From G963662605 sp963662605 (GTDB taxonomy: Bacteria; Bacteroidota; Ignavibacteria; Ignavibacteriales; Ignavibacteriaceae): a stretch of 64,000 bases of DNA. A model generated the notes under the pieces. It was not told the DNA's origin. It was given only the letters and a program-made list of their open reading frames with translations, and ran no database searches. Every line of letters starts with the position of its first letter. The stretch's first letter is position 1. The position numbers were made by a program, and so were the translations under genes. Positions 30,512-39,672 of this stretch are shown piece after piece. The stretch covers positions 620,001 to 684,000 of the forward strand of contig OY759785.1 of NCBI GenBank assembly GCA_963662605.1. Reading direction: 5' to 3'.

Positions 30512-33298
30512 CTATACTGAAAGATATTCAGAAAGGTACTTTCCTGTCCACGAAGCTTCGGTCTTCATTATTTCTTCCGGCGTTCCCTGCGCAACAATTT
30601 CACCGCCCTTGTCTCCGGCTTCAGGTCCGAGGTCAATAATATGATCGGCGCATTTAATAACATCAAGATTATGCTCAATAACAACAAGAGAGTTGTTCGT
30701 CTCTAAAAGCATCTGGAAACAATTGAGCAGTTTTGAAATATCATCAAAATGCAGTCCGGTTGTCGGCTCATCAAAGATGAACAGCGTATGAATTTTTTCT
30801 TTTTGTGCACTCAGATGCAACGCCAGTTTAATGCGCTGGGCCTCACCGCCGGAAAGCGTGTTGGAAGGCTGTCCTAAGTGAATATACCCGAGTCCGACAT
30901 CCGATAACACCTGAAGGAGTTTTAGAATTTTCGTGTGGCCGTTAAAAAACTCGATTGCCTCATCAACGGTCATATTTAAAACATCAACGAGATTTTTTCC
31001 GCGGTACGTAATATCGCGGACATCTTTTTTATATCTTGTCCCTTTGCAGTCTTCGCATTCAAGATAGATATCGGCAAGGAATTGCATCTCAACTTTAATA
31101 AACCCGTCACCTTCGCAGGTATCGCATCTTCCGCCGGGCACATTGAATGAAAAATATCCCGGCTTATATCCGCGTGCTTTTGCCTGATGTGTTGAGGCAA
31201 ATAGTTCGCGGATCAGTTCAAATACTTTGATATAGCTGGCCGGGTTTGAGCGCGGTGATTTACCAATAGGGGATTGATCAACAATCTCAATCTGGCGTAT
31301 TGTTTCGGAACCCTTAATCTCATTAAACTTACCGACGTGCGGGGGATTCATGCCGAGGGATTTTGCAATGCCGCCATAGAGAATGTCGTGGACAAGGGTG
31401 CTTTTACCCGAACCGCTTACTCCGGTTATAACCACGAATTTATACAGTGGTATTTCGACTGTGATGTTTTGCAAATTGTTTTCGCGAGCACCGGAAATGA
31501 CTATCTGTTTTGTTGTCGTACGATTCCGGTTTTCGGGAAGTGGAATAAATTTTTGTCCGGAGAGATATTCGCCGGTTAAAGAACCATTCGGGTTCTTTAC
31601 TAATTCGTCATATGTCCCGCGGAAAATAATCTCGCCGCCGTTCTTTCCGGCTTTCGGTCCCATGTCAAACAAAAGATCAGCGGCCTTCATCATTTCCGGA
31701 TCGTGCTCAACAACAATAACGGAGTTGCCGAGGTTGCGGAGATTTTTTAAAATGGCGATTAGCTTTGAATTGTCGCGCGGGTGCAGACCGATGCTTGGTT
31801 CATCAAGGACGTAGAGCGTCCCCGTCAGTGCGGAGCCGAGTGCCGTCGCAAGATTGATGCGCTGTGTTTCACCACCCGAAAGTGTTGAACTGATGCGGTC
31901 GAGGGTTAAATATCCAAGTCCGACATCATTGAGATATGTGAGGCGTTTCACTAATTCTTTTAATATTCTATCGGCGACCGTTCTGTCATACTCCGAGAGT
32001 TCAATTGATTTGAAAAACTGCAAAGTCCTTTCAATAGGGTAGGAGGTAACCTCATTAATCGCGAGTCCGCCGATTTTAACTTGAAGGGCTTCACGGCGCA
32101 GACGGCTTCCTTTGCAGGCGGTACAGGTAGTATATCCACGGTATCTGCTGAGCAAAATGCGAACATGGATTTTATACGTCTTACCTTCAAGCCACTCGAA
32201 AAACTTATCAATTCCCTTGTAGTCGCCGAAACCTTTGCGAATGAGCTCCACCTGTTCGGAAGTCAAATCTTTGAAAGGAATGTTGACAGGAATTTTGTGC
32301 GCTTTCGCGTTGCGGATTAAATCGCGCGTATATTGATTGAAACTTGCAGTGCGCCACGGGGCGATTGCACCTTCAACAATAGTGAGATTCGGATTCGGTA
32401 CGACGAGATCCATATCAATGCCGATGATCTTGCTGAATCCCTGACAGACAGGGCAAGCGCCATATGGATTATTGAACGAGAAGAAATGAGGTTCCGGTTC
32501 TTCGTAGCGGATGCCGCAGCATTCAAAAAACTTATTAAATTCGTGCTTCGCGCCGGTATCGGCATTAATAAGAACAATGCGCTGTTCGCCTTCTTTGAAC
32601 GAAACTTCAATGGCGTCGGCAAGACGCTCGCGCACATTTCCTTTAGTAATTTTAAACCGCTCTATGATTATCGCTATATCTTTTTTTGAACGCGGTGAAA
32701 ATGCGGTCTCATTCAGGTCTATATATTTTTTACCGGAAAATAATCTGAAGAACCCGCGCTTTTTAATTAATTCAATTTCTTCTTTGGCGCTGCGTCCTTC
32801 GTGATCGTGCAGCGGAAACGCGAGATACCACTTGCTTCCTTCTTCCTGCTGCTCAAGCCACTCACATACTGATACGGTTGATGCCTGCGTAACAACTTTG
32901 CCGCAATTAAAACAATATGTTTTACCGATTCGGGCGTAAAGAAGTCTGAGGTAGTCGTAAATTTCAGTAGTTGTGCCGACGGTTGAGCGTGAGTTTTTTG
33001 AACCGGTCTTTTGTTCAATGGCAACAGCCGGACTAATGCCGAGTATGACATCAACATCGGGTTTGTTCATGCGTTCAAGGAATTGCCGCGCGTAAGAAGA
33101 GAGGCTTTCAACATAACGTCGTTGACCTTCGGCGTAGATAGTATCGAATACCAGGGATGATTTTCCGCTGCCGCTGACACCGGTAACCACCACAAGTTGG
33201 TTGCGCGGAATTTCAAGGGAAAGGTTTTTTAAATTGTGCTCGCGTGCACCCTTAATAATAATTTTTTTATCGTCTTTTTCTGCTCTAACCGGAATCAT
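30512..33298 (-). CDS. uvrA: Excinuclease ABC subunit A
   Basis: A 928-residue UvrA, the damage-sensing ATPase of nucleotide excision repair that loads UvrB on lesions. Two ABC ATPase halves are visible: Walker A GVSGSGKSSLVFDTIYAEGQ near 40 and GVSGSGKSTLVHDIL near 630, signatures LSGGETQRI and LSGGEAQRI, and Walker B regions VLDEPSIGL and IFDEPTTGL. Zinc modules are present as CFNCGKV, CPVCQG...CTACKGSR and CDTCEGDG...CEDCKGTR. The conserved start KKIIIKGAREHNLKNL confirms the N-terminus at 33298. Length is normal. Second gene of a minus-strand unit after the DUF2254 gene. Confidence 0.98.
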   Translation of the reverse strand: MIPVRAEKDDKKIIIKGAREHNLKNLSLEIPRNQLVVVTGVSGSGKSSLVFDTIYAEGQRRYVESLSSYARQFLERMNKPDVDVILGISPAVAIEQKTGSKNSRSTVGTTTEIYDYLRLLYARIGKTYCFNCGKVVTQASTVSVCEWLEQQEEGSKWYLAFPLHDHEGRSAKEEIELIKKRGFFRLFSGKKYIDLNETAFSPRSKKDIAIIIERFKITKGNVRERLADAIEVSFKEGEQRIVLINADTGAKHEFNKFFECCGIRYEEPEPHFFSFNNPYGACPVCQGFSKIIGIDMDLVVPNPNLTIVEGAIAPWRTASFNQYTRDLIRNAKAHKIPVNIPFKDLTSEQVELIRKGFGDYKGIDKFFEWLEGKTYKIHVRILLSRYRGYTTCTACKGSRLRREALQVKIGGLAINEVTSYPIERTLQFFKSIELSEYDRTVADRILKELVKRLTYLNDVGLGYLTLDRISSTLSGGETQRINLATALGSALTGTLYVLDEPSIGLHPRDNSKLIAILKNLRNLGNSVIVVEHDPEMMKAADLLFDMGPKAGKNGGEIIFRGTYDELVKNPNGSLTGEYLSGQKFIPLPENRNRTTTKQIVISGARENNLQNITVEIPLYKFVVITGVSGSGKSTLVHDILYGGIAKSLGMNPPHVGKFNEIKGSETIRQIEIVDQSPIGKSPRSNPASYIKVFELIRELFASTHQAKARGYKPGYFSFNVPGGRCDTCEGDGFIKVEMQFLADIYLECEDCKGTRYKKDVRDITYRGKNLVDVLNMTVDEAIEFFNGHTKILKLLQVLSDVGLGYIHLGQPSNTLSGGEAQRIKLALHLSAQKEKIHTLFIFDEPTTGLHFDDISKLLNCFQMLLETNNSLVVIEHNLDVIKCADHIIDLGPEAGDKGGEIVAQGTPEEIMKTEASWTGKYLSEYLSV

Positions 33299-33367
33299 AT
33301 TCGTTATTAGTAACCTAATTACACATGAAAATCTAATTAATATAGAACAGAAGTTACGAATATGCCG

Positions 33368-34972
33368 TCAATTATTAAACCACTCAAAAAATTTCGTCAG
33401 CGATTCGCGCTGTTCGGGCGAAACATAGAAGAAATTGACCCCGCGGCCGGTCATTTCCCAGTATTCTTCGCTTGAACTCATGCTTATCATTTCACGGATG
33501 GTGTTGATGCGCGACATCGGTTCGACGCGTAAATCCTCAAAAATGAGTTTTGCGAAATCTATCCTGTTTTTCATGATATAATAGGCGGCAAGCTTAACCT
33601 GCGCCAGGCGGACGCCGATCAGCGACATTTCCTGCTGTGTTATCTGACTGCTGTCGCCTTCTTCGAGCGGCTGATCCAATTTGAGGAATTGCTGTAACAG
33701 TTCCTTATGGATGGGGGCATTTAGTTCATACGCTTCTTCAACAAGACGGGATATGTCATGTGCTGCGGTTTCCAGAATAAACAACACATGTCTTTTTTGG
33801 GCTTCGAGAGCATAATAGCGGAAGTAAAACACAACTTTTTCCACTTCATCGGGGAGTGCAAGCATTAACGCTTCGCCGAAATTCCGGTAATGCTCCAATA
33901 TATTGAATGCCGTACGGGGGTCGTTGTTGTTGATCGCGTACCGCAAAAATGTATTATACTGCTGCATTGCGGCAAATACCAGGTTTTTATCCTTTTCTTT
34001 GCAGCCTCTTTCTCCAATGCGCATGGTGTTAAGGAGTACGCCTGATGCAACCGTTCTCAAACTTTCACGGGAGAGATTGAAGATGATTTCCATAAGTCGG
34101 AAGGTTTTCCGCTCAAACCATATTTGTTTTGTTTGGATTGTCTCAATAACAAAATCGGAGAAGTCTATAAAATCCGGGTCTTCAAGTTCGGAATCGGTAA
34201 GATCGAAAAATGACGGTGGCAGATCTTTTTTTATTCCAATGTAATAAGAACAAACATCTTCAAGAATATTTGTACAGTATTGGCTGACGGCTCTATCGCC
34301 CTGAACTACAGAGTTGATGGCAATGTCGCCGATAAAATCTATGTTCTCGTGCAGTTTTACTTTTATCTCTTCGACGCGCTTATCATCATTTTTTATCTTT
34401 GTCAGAGTTTCAAACAATTTTATTGTTTGTTTTTCCACATAGCCGATAAAGTTATGCGGATGGAGGAAATTAAAAATGTTATTGAAGTATGGAATGACGA
34501 TTAACAAACAGCCGACAATGAGAATGGCATTTATCGTCATGCTGAAAAAGGGAAAGAATGTCTGCGTCGGTATGTGTGCTACCCACAGGGAGTTGATTGA
34601 CGTGACTACGAACAATGTCATAATCGCGAAGTTAATCGGGTTGCTTACGAACAAATCCATTACTTTGGCGGAGTACTTATTCGATGCCATTTCCACGACG
34701 ATTGCTATAACCGTTATCGCGATACCGAGAATTGCGGGGGCGACCTGAGTCAATCCGCCCAGAACATTTGCCAGTACGCCGACATCGTCGTTTAAAAAGT
34801 GGCGGAGGTAGGCATTAATCGCTCTGCCGTCGGTATTTTTATCTATTATATATGTTACAAGAATGAGGAGAACACACATTACGGTTTGCACCACAAATGG
34901 AACGATCCAGTGGCTGAGTGTCTGGCCTTTTACTTTTTTGCTCCGGTGCAGGATCTGCGAATCATTCGACAT
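33368..34972 (-). CDS. DUF2254-like membrane protein
   Basis: A 534-residue protein with four predicted transmembrane helices in the first 180 residues (around 22-42, 70-95, 112-130, 140-162) followed by a large helical cytoplasmic part. The segment APAILGIAITVIAIVVEMASNKYSAKVMDLF resembles the DUF2254 family core, and I assign it there with some caution. The soluble half has no recognisable catalytic motif. It lies 69 bases upstream of uvrA in the same orientation. Function unknown; the family has been associated with membrane or stress phenotypes without a defined mechanism. Confidence 0.62.
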   Translation of the reverse strand: MSNDSQILHRSKKVKGQTLSHWIVPFVVQTVMCVLLILVTYIIDKNTDGRAINAYLRHFLNDDVGVLANVLGGLTQVAPAILGIAITVIAIVVEMASNKYSAKVMDLFVSNPINFAIMTLFVVTSINSLWVAHIPTQTFFPFFSMTINAILIVGCLLIVIPYFNNIFNFLHPHNFIGYVEKQTIKLFETLTKIKNDDKRVEEIKVKLHENIDFIGDIAINSVVQGDRAVSQYCTNILEDVCSYYIGIKKDLPPSFFDLTDSELEDPDFIDFSDFVIETIQTKQIWFERKTFRLMEIIFNLSRESLRTVASGVLLNTMRIGERGCKEKDKNLVFAAMQQYNTFLRYAINNNDPRTAFNILEHYRNFGEALMLALPDEVEKVVFYFRYYALEAQKRHVLFILETAAHDISRLVEEAYELNAPIHKELLQQFLKLDQPLEEGDSSQITQQEMSLIGVRLAQVKLAAYYIMKNRIDFAKLIFEDLRVEPMSRINTIREMISMSSSEEYWEMTGRGVNFFYVSPEQRESLTKFFEWFNN

Positions 34973-35452
34973 GAATCACTCTTCTTATTAAATAACAATA
35001 TTCCTGTTCAATAAACCAATTGTATCCGGTAACTTAAGAATTCCCGGCATATTTTCATAAACACAAAATTGAGATGTTAGGTTCGGCACACCAGGTCTGT
35101 AAATTGGCTTATGCCGTAGGCATTATATGTTTGTAGAAAAATGTAATTACGAACAACCCATTTTCCGTAGGAAATATATCACCCTGTGGTATTCTCCTGC
35201 CGAATCGGATATATATATCCTACGGAAAAATAAGCGCATTTCGACACGCAATTCTACAAACATATAATGCCTACGGCATAGAATTCTATCAATGTTTAAT
35301 AACCCTATGGGGGTATAGGTTGCTTATTGCATGGGGAAAGTTGGGAAAACAGTCTAGTATTGAGAGCAGGGTTAGTCAATTTCCCGGCCAATGAAAAATC
35401 AATGGCCGGGTTTAATTGAAAGCTAGGTTAGTAGCCGGGGATAAACTATCTA
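34973..35452. other. Intergenic region around a large palindrome
   Basis: About 480 bases with no gene. It is dominated by the 171-base palindromic element at 35110-35280; the rest (35281-35452) shows AATGGCCGGG near 35391 facing CCCGGCCAATGAAA, a weak hairpin that may end PGI transcription. Confidence 0.55.
35110..35280. repeat. 171-base nested palindrome, TTTGTAGAA family, full copy
   Basis: Outer arms of 29 bases are perfect inverted copies (35110-35138 and 35252-35280), each containing ATGCCGTAGGCATTATATG and TTTGTAGAA. Inside them a second pair, TTTTCCGTAGGAAATATATC at about 35160 and its near reverse copy ending at 35227, is also inverted. Each arm itself contains a short palindrome (ATGCC-GTA-GGCAT). 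Partial copies occur at 41187-41278, 54270-54340 and 62708-62804. Confidence 0.85.
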
Positions 35453-37123
35453 TTATATAAGCGACTTGATGCCTGCGGGCAGGTCGCCTTTGATGCGGAG
35501 TTTGAGCAATCTGCGGTCTTTGCTGAGCAACGCCTGGGCATCGCCCTGCGCCTGAGCCGTAATCAGAGTACCGAACGAGTAACCCTGTCCCACAACCTCA
35601 ACATCATCCTTAATATCGTTAACGATTTGAATAAAGAGACCGTTATTGCCGTCGCCTTTGTGCAGCTGTCCCGTTGAGTGCAGGAAGCGCGGGCCGTAGC
35701 CGAGTGTAACCGCAATTTTATATTTCTTCAAAATGGATTGACGTAGTTCCGTGAGAGCTTCGTCAATATCTTTGCCGTACTCAACAAAAGCAAGGATGCC
35801 GAGATAGTCGCCGCTCTTTGCCTGTTTCAGGAAATTATCAACGACGGATTTAGCGTCGCTGCCTTGAGCCGGGGTAAGCACTTCAATATTCTTATCTGTT
35901 AAAACAGGAGTCTCGACAGGGAGGCTGCCTGTTTCTTTGTATGCTTTCAAACTTTCATTGGCGAGAGTTTTTGCGAGCTGGACATTCGGTTGATCGAACG
36001 GATTGATGCCGAGAATGATACTTGCGGAAGCAGTTGCAAATTCCCAACGGTAAAATTCCTGTGCTAATGAATACACGTCGTGCAGTTCAATAGAAATAAC
36101 CGGTATGTTGGCAAGACGTGCGCCGTGCTCTATGTTTTCAATTGAGGCATTTTTTCCGCCGTGTAATTTGAAGAATACCATAACGCGGTCTTCACTGTAA
36201 TATTCCAGACCTTCAAACTTTTCGTCTGCGACAGGCAAGATGCCTTTGCCTTCTTTGCCGGTGCTTTCGGCAACAAGCTGCTCAACCCATTGCGGGAATG
36301 ATGCAATTTCAGGCGAAACATAAAAAGTGATTTTATCATGTCCAACCTTTGCAAGTTCACCTAAAATAGCGCCGAGATGCAAACCGGGATTTTCTTCTGC
36401 TTTGATGCCGGATTTACATTGTGTTTGCAATTTCTTTGCTTCATCCAAAAACTTTGCAATGTTGATGCCCATTAATGCAGCGGGAACCATACCGAACTCA
36501 GTCAAAACGGAGTACCGTCCGCCTACTTCGCGGGGTGTGTTGAATATCTTCAGGAATTTTTTCTCTTTGGCGATCTTTTCGAAATTTGAACCGGGATCGG
36601 TCAAGGCGACGAAATTTTTACCCGGATGCGGAGTCAACTTTGCCAATGCTTCATAAAATGTATAGTAAAAAGAAGCTGTTTCTGCCGTTCCGCCCGACTT
36701 GCTTGCAACGACGAATAACGTTTTTTGCAAATCGTAGGTATCCAGAATCTTTTTAATCACCGCGGGGTGTGTGCTGTCAACAATGGCGAGTGAAGGATAT
36801 CCTTCCTTATTGCCGAATGTTTTTGCGAACACTTCGGGAGCCAGACTGCTGCCGCCCATACCGAGCAGAAGTATTTTGGTGAATGAATCCTTTACCTCTG
36901 TCGCAAAGGTCATTATCTTATTAATATTGCATAATTCCATTTCGGGAAGTGCAAGCCATCCGAGTCTGTCGGAAATTTCCACCTGCTCTTCAGGTTTTTC
37001 CTTCCAGACGGAGGCTTCCTTGTGCCAGATTCCCTTTGCGGTATTTTTGTGCTGCCATTGAAGAAGGCGGTCTTCTACTGCTTTTTGTACATTTCCGGGT
37101 ATGTTAAACTGTATATTATTCAT
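35453..37123 (-). CDS. pgi: Glucose-6-phosphate isomerase, type related to transaldolase-PGI fusions
   Basis: About 556 residues, interconverting glucose 6-phosphate and fructose 6-phosphate. SIS-domain motifs are LLLGMGGSSLAPEVF, VVASKSGGTAETASF (phosphosugar binding) and FNTPREVGGRYSVLTEFG. The overall sequence and the C-terminal part (VTLGYGPRFLHSTGQLHKGD) match the PGI half of bifunctional transaldolase/PGI proteins rather than the E. coli enzyme; here that half stands alone, with no transaldolase domain in front. The start is ATG 37123 with GGAG five bases upstream; the frame extends 12 codons further. Flanked by repeats on both sides. Confidence 0.93.
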   Translation of the reverse strand: MNNIQFNIPGNVQKAVEDRLLQWQHKNTAKGIWHKEASVWKEKPEEQVEISDRLGWLALPEMELCNINKIMTFATEVKDSFTKILLLGMGGSSLAPEVFAKTFGNKEGYPSLAIVDSTHPAVIKKILDTYDLQKTLFVVASKSGGTAETASFYYTFYEALAKLTPHPGKNFVALTDPGSNFEKIAKEKKFLKIFNTPREVGGRYSVLTEFGMVPAALMGINIAKFLDEAKKLQTQCKSGIKAEENPGLHLGAILGELAKVGHDKITFYVSPEIASFPQWVEQLVAESTGKEGKGILPVADEKFEGLEYYSEDRVMVFFKLHGGKNASIENIEHGARLANIPVISIELHDVYSLAQEFYRWEFATASASIILGINPFDQPNVQLAKTLANESLKAYKETGSLPVETPVLTDKNIEVLTPAQGSDAKSVVDNFLKQAKSGDYLGILAFVEYGKDIDEALTELRQSILKKYKIAVTLGYGPRFLHSTGQLHKGDGNNGLFIQIVNDIKDDVEVVGQGYSFGTLITAQAQGDAQALLSKDRRLLKLRIKGDLPAGIKSLI

Positions 37124-37385
37124 ATTCGCTCCATAATTATCGAATTCAACTTGATTCATTTACAATTTTATCAGAAACACGAGAATGCCGGGTGGTATTT
37201 TAGATGAACTCACCTCCCGGCCTCCTCTCTTAGGAAGGGAGGAAGAGTAACAGCACGGATGTCCAGGCTAATTACTTTATTGCTGACAAATATCATGAAC
37301 CGTTAACTACAAATTTATTAATTCCCGCCGTCAAAAACTTGAAAAATATATATTATTTTGCATCATTGAATAAAGGAGAAACCTG

Positions 37386-37838
37386 ATGATTCCGGCACTT
37401 CCAGTGAAAGTTGAGCTCTACTATTTCGACTCACTTAAAATAATTTCCAATGACCAGTTTGAGATTGGCGATGATGTATCGGTAGCCGAAATGACGGACA
37501 TTGAACTTGATCAGGTGTATAATCCGGAGGACTCGAGTCTTGATATTATATTTAAATTATCAATCGCGAAAACAAAGACCGATTTTAAACGTTCGCCTTA
37601 CCGCATAACGGGAGAATTTCATACGCTGTTTACTATTCCCGTTGTGCATGAGGATCCGGAAAAATTCAACGACGAGTTTCCGAAAATTTTTTATCAATGC
37701 GTGTATGATGCTTACGGTATTATGCGCATGGCTTTGGCTCAGATAACTGCCACATGCAGAAATACGGAGCTTATGCTGCCGACTTTTGATGCCGGTGAAT
37801 ATTTTACAACGCTCAAAAAACCCGAACAATTTAATTAA
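37386..37838 (+). CDS. SecB-like protein
   Basis: A 150-residue acidic protein with AAAGGAGAAACC before the ATG. Pattern: an N-terminal strand region, a variable acidic segment, SPYRITGEFHTLFTIPVV, a helix PKIFYQCVYDAYGIMRMALAQI, and a C-terminal TCRNTELMLPTFDAGEYF. The order of strands followed by a helix that ends in a LPxxD/N-type tail is like the export chaperone SecB, in which the last strand reads LPPVNFxxLY. Exact identity is low, so this is a fold-level guess. It lies nine bases before rmuC, implying co-expression. If not SecB it may be a stand-alone SecB-fold chaperone such as those tied to toxin-antitoxin modules, but no toxin is adjacent. Confidence 0.45.
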   Translation: MIPALPVKVELYYFDSLKIISNDQFEIGDDVSVAEMTDIELDQVYNPEDSSLDIIFKLSIAKTKTDFKRSPYRITGEFHTLFTIPVVHEDPEKFNDEFPKIFYQCVYDAYGIMRMALAQITATCRNTELMLPTFDAGEYFTTLKKPEQFN

Positions 37839-37847
37839 GAGATTATT

Positions 37848-39356
37848 ATGGAATTTATTATAGCAGTAGTCATCGGCATCGTTATTGGCGGATTGGCAGT
37901 ACAATTCATTATGAAAGCTAAAATTGAATCCGTCGCTCAACAGGGGGCTTCGTCCTCAATTGTTGAGATTGAAAAATTGAAAGAGCGCGTTACTTCACGC
38001 GATGAACAGATAGCTCTTTTACAGCAGCGGGAGCTAAGTCTCAGTGTTGAATTAAAGAATACTGCTGAACTGCTGAAGCGCGAAGCATCCTTGCGGTCTG
38101 CTGCCGAAGAGAAGAACAGCCGCATTCCGGAATTGGAAAACACCGTTGTGCAAAAAGATAACAATATCGAATCATTGCAGGATGCCGTTACAACGCTCAA
38201 AACAAAATGTCAGGAACTTGAAACAACACTCATCGAAGAGCGTAAACTATCGGAAGAAAAACTTTCACTCTTGCAGGATGCCCAGCAGAAATTGGGAGAC
38301 GCGTTTAAATCGCTGTCGGCCGAAGCACTAAAAACTAACAATCAATCGTTTATTGATTTGGCAAAGCAGACTCTCGAACAATACACGCAGGCGGCACAGA
38401 CCGACATTGAAGCACGCAAGAAAGCTATTGACCAGCTTGTTCAGCCGCTGCAAACATCGCTCGAAAAAGTTGACACAAAAATTCAGGATCTTGAAAAGGA
38501 GCGCGTTTCTGCATATTCATCCATAACGGAACAGTTGAAAAGTCTTGCCGGAAGCCAAGTACAGTTGCAGGCGGAGACATCCAATCTTGTTAAAGCATTA
38601 CGCCAGCCGACCGTGCGCGGCCGTTGGGGTGAAATTCAGCTTCGCCGTGTTGTAGAATTAGCGGGCATGGTTGAGTATTGCGATTTTGTTGAGCAGGAAA
38701 GTGTTAATGTTGAGGGCGGAAGATTGCGCCCCGACTTGTTGGTGAACCTCCCGAACGGCAAACGCATCATTGTTGATGCGAAGGCTCCGCTTTCGGCATA
38801 CATCGAATCATTCGAGGCAAAGGACGATGAGACCAAGCATCAGAAATTAGTTCAGCATGCTGCACAGATTAAAACACATTTGAATCAGTTGAGTGCTAAA
38901 CAGTATTGGGATCAGTTCGATCAGGCACCGGAGTTTGTTGTTTTATTTATTCCGGGTGAATCATTCTTCAGCGCGGCACTGGAACAGGATTCGGGATTGA
39001 TTGAATACGGTGCCGAGCGGAAAGTAATTCTCGCAACACCGACGACACTTATTGCATTGTTAAAAGCAGTCGCGTACGGATGGCGCCAGGCGCAGTTGGA
39101 ACGCAATGCGCAGGAAATCAGCAAGATAGGAAAAGAACTGTACGACAGAATAAGAACATTCGTCGGACATTTTTCATCTATGCGTAAGAGTCTTGAAGGT
39201 GCGGTTGAGTCATATAACAAAGCGGTCGGTTCACTGGAAACCAGAGTGCTGACATCGGCACGCAAGTTCCGCGAACTGGGGGCATCAACTGCCGATGAAA
39301 TCGAAACCATTGAGGATATTGACGTAACACCAAGGCAGATACAAAAAGAAGAATAG
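37848..39356 (+). CDS. rmuC: DNA recombination protein RmuC
   Basis: A 502-residue RmuC-family protein. One N-terminal transmembrane helix (EFIIAVVIGIVIGGLAVQF), a long coiled coil to about residue 230, and then the conserved PD-(D/E)xK-like nuclease domain: RGRWGEIQLRRVVELAGM, LRPDLLVNLPNGKRIIVDAKAPLSAYI (the D and D-x-K residues), FVVLFIPGESFFSAAL and ATPTTLIALLKAVAYGWRQ. RmuC limits inversions at short inverted repeats in E. coli and acts in anti-plasmid or phage contexts in some bacteria. It is joined to the SecB-like gene upstream and followed by palindromic repeats. Confidence 0.95.
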   Translation: MEFIIAVVIGIVIGGLAVQFIMKAKIESVAQQGASSSIVEIEKLKERVTSRDEQIALLQQRELSLSVELKNTAELLKREASLRSAAEEKNSRIPELENTVVQKDNNIESLQDAVTTLKTKCQELETTLIEERKLSEEKLSLLQDAQQKLGDAFKSLSAEALKTNNQSFIDLAKQTLEQYTQAAQTDIEARKKAIDQLVQPLQTSLEKVDTKIQDLEKERVSAYSSITEQLKSLAGSQVQLQAETSNLVKALRQPTVRGRWGEIQLRRVVELAGMVEYCDFVEQESVNVEGGRLRPDLLVNLPNGKRIIVDAKAPLSAYIESFEAKDDETKHQKLVQHAAQIKTHLNQLSAKQYWDQFDQAPEFVVLFIPGESFFSAALEQDSGLIEYGAERKVILATPTTLIALLKAVAYGWRQAQLERNAQEISKIGKELYDRIRTFVGHFSSMRKSLEGAVESYNKAVGSLETRVLTSARKFRELGASTADEIETIEDIDVTPRQIQKEE

Positions 39357-39672
39357 CTGTTATGAGTTCTCGCAAAGACGCTAAGCCGCAAATGGTATTA
39401 TGTAGAGCCGGCTGGCAGCCGTCTCACGCAGAATGTAGCAGGATATTAAATTTTCGACACGATAGAACCTACCCACGAACCACGTCATAAATGACGTGGT
39501 TATTAATAACTCCGTCATTTATGGCGGAGACTGAGACATACGAAAATGTAGTTGAATCCTGTTAGGGATGCCATGTTTATAGCGGTGAGGAGCGAACAGT
39601 CCGAAGTGCGAAGTCCGAAGTTTCAAAATCTAAAAAGCGCGGTTACGTAATATTAATTGGCAAGGGATAAAT
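39357..39672. repeat. Repeat cluster downstream of rmuC
   Basis: No gene. It holds a CGCAAAG-type arm (39367-39392), a GGCTGGCAGCCGTCTC module (39410-39425), a hairpin CCACGTCAT-AA-ATGACGTGG (39480-39499) followed by TTATTAATAA, and a second hairpin CTCCGTCAT-TT-ATGGCGGAG (39510-39529). The ATGACGTGG hairpin with its TTATTAATAA tail recurs at 62833-62863. Confidence 0.7.
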
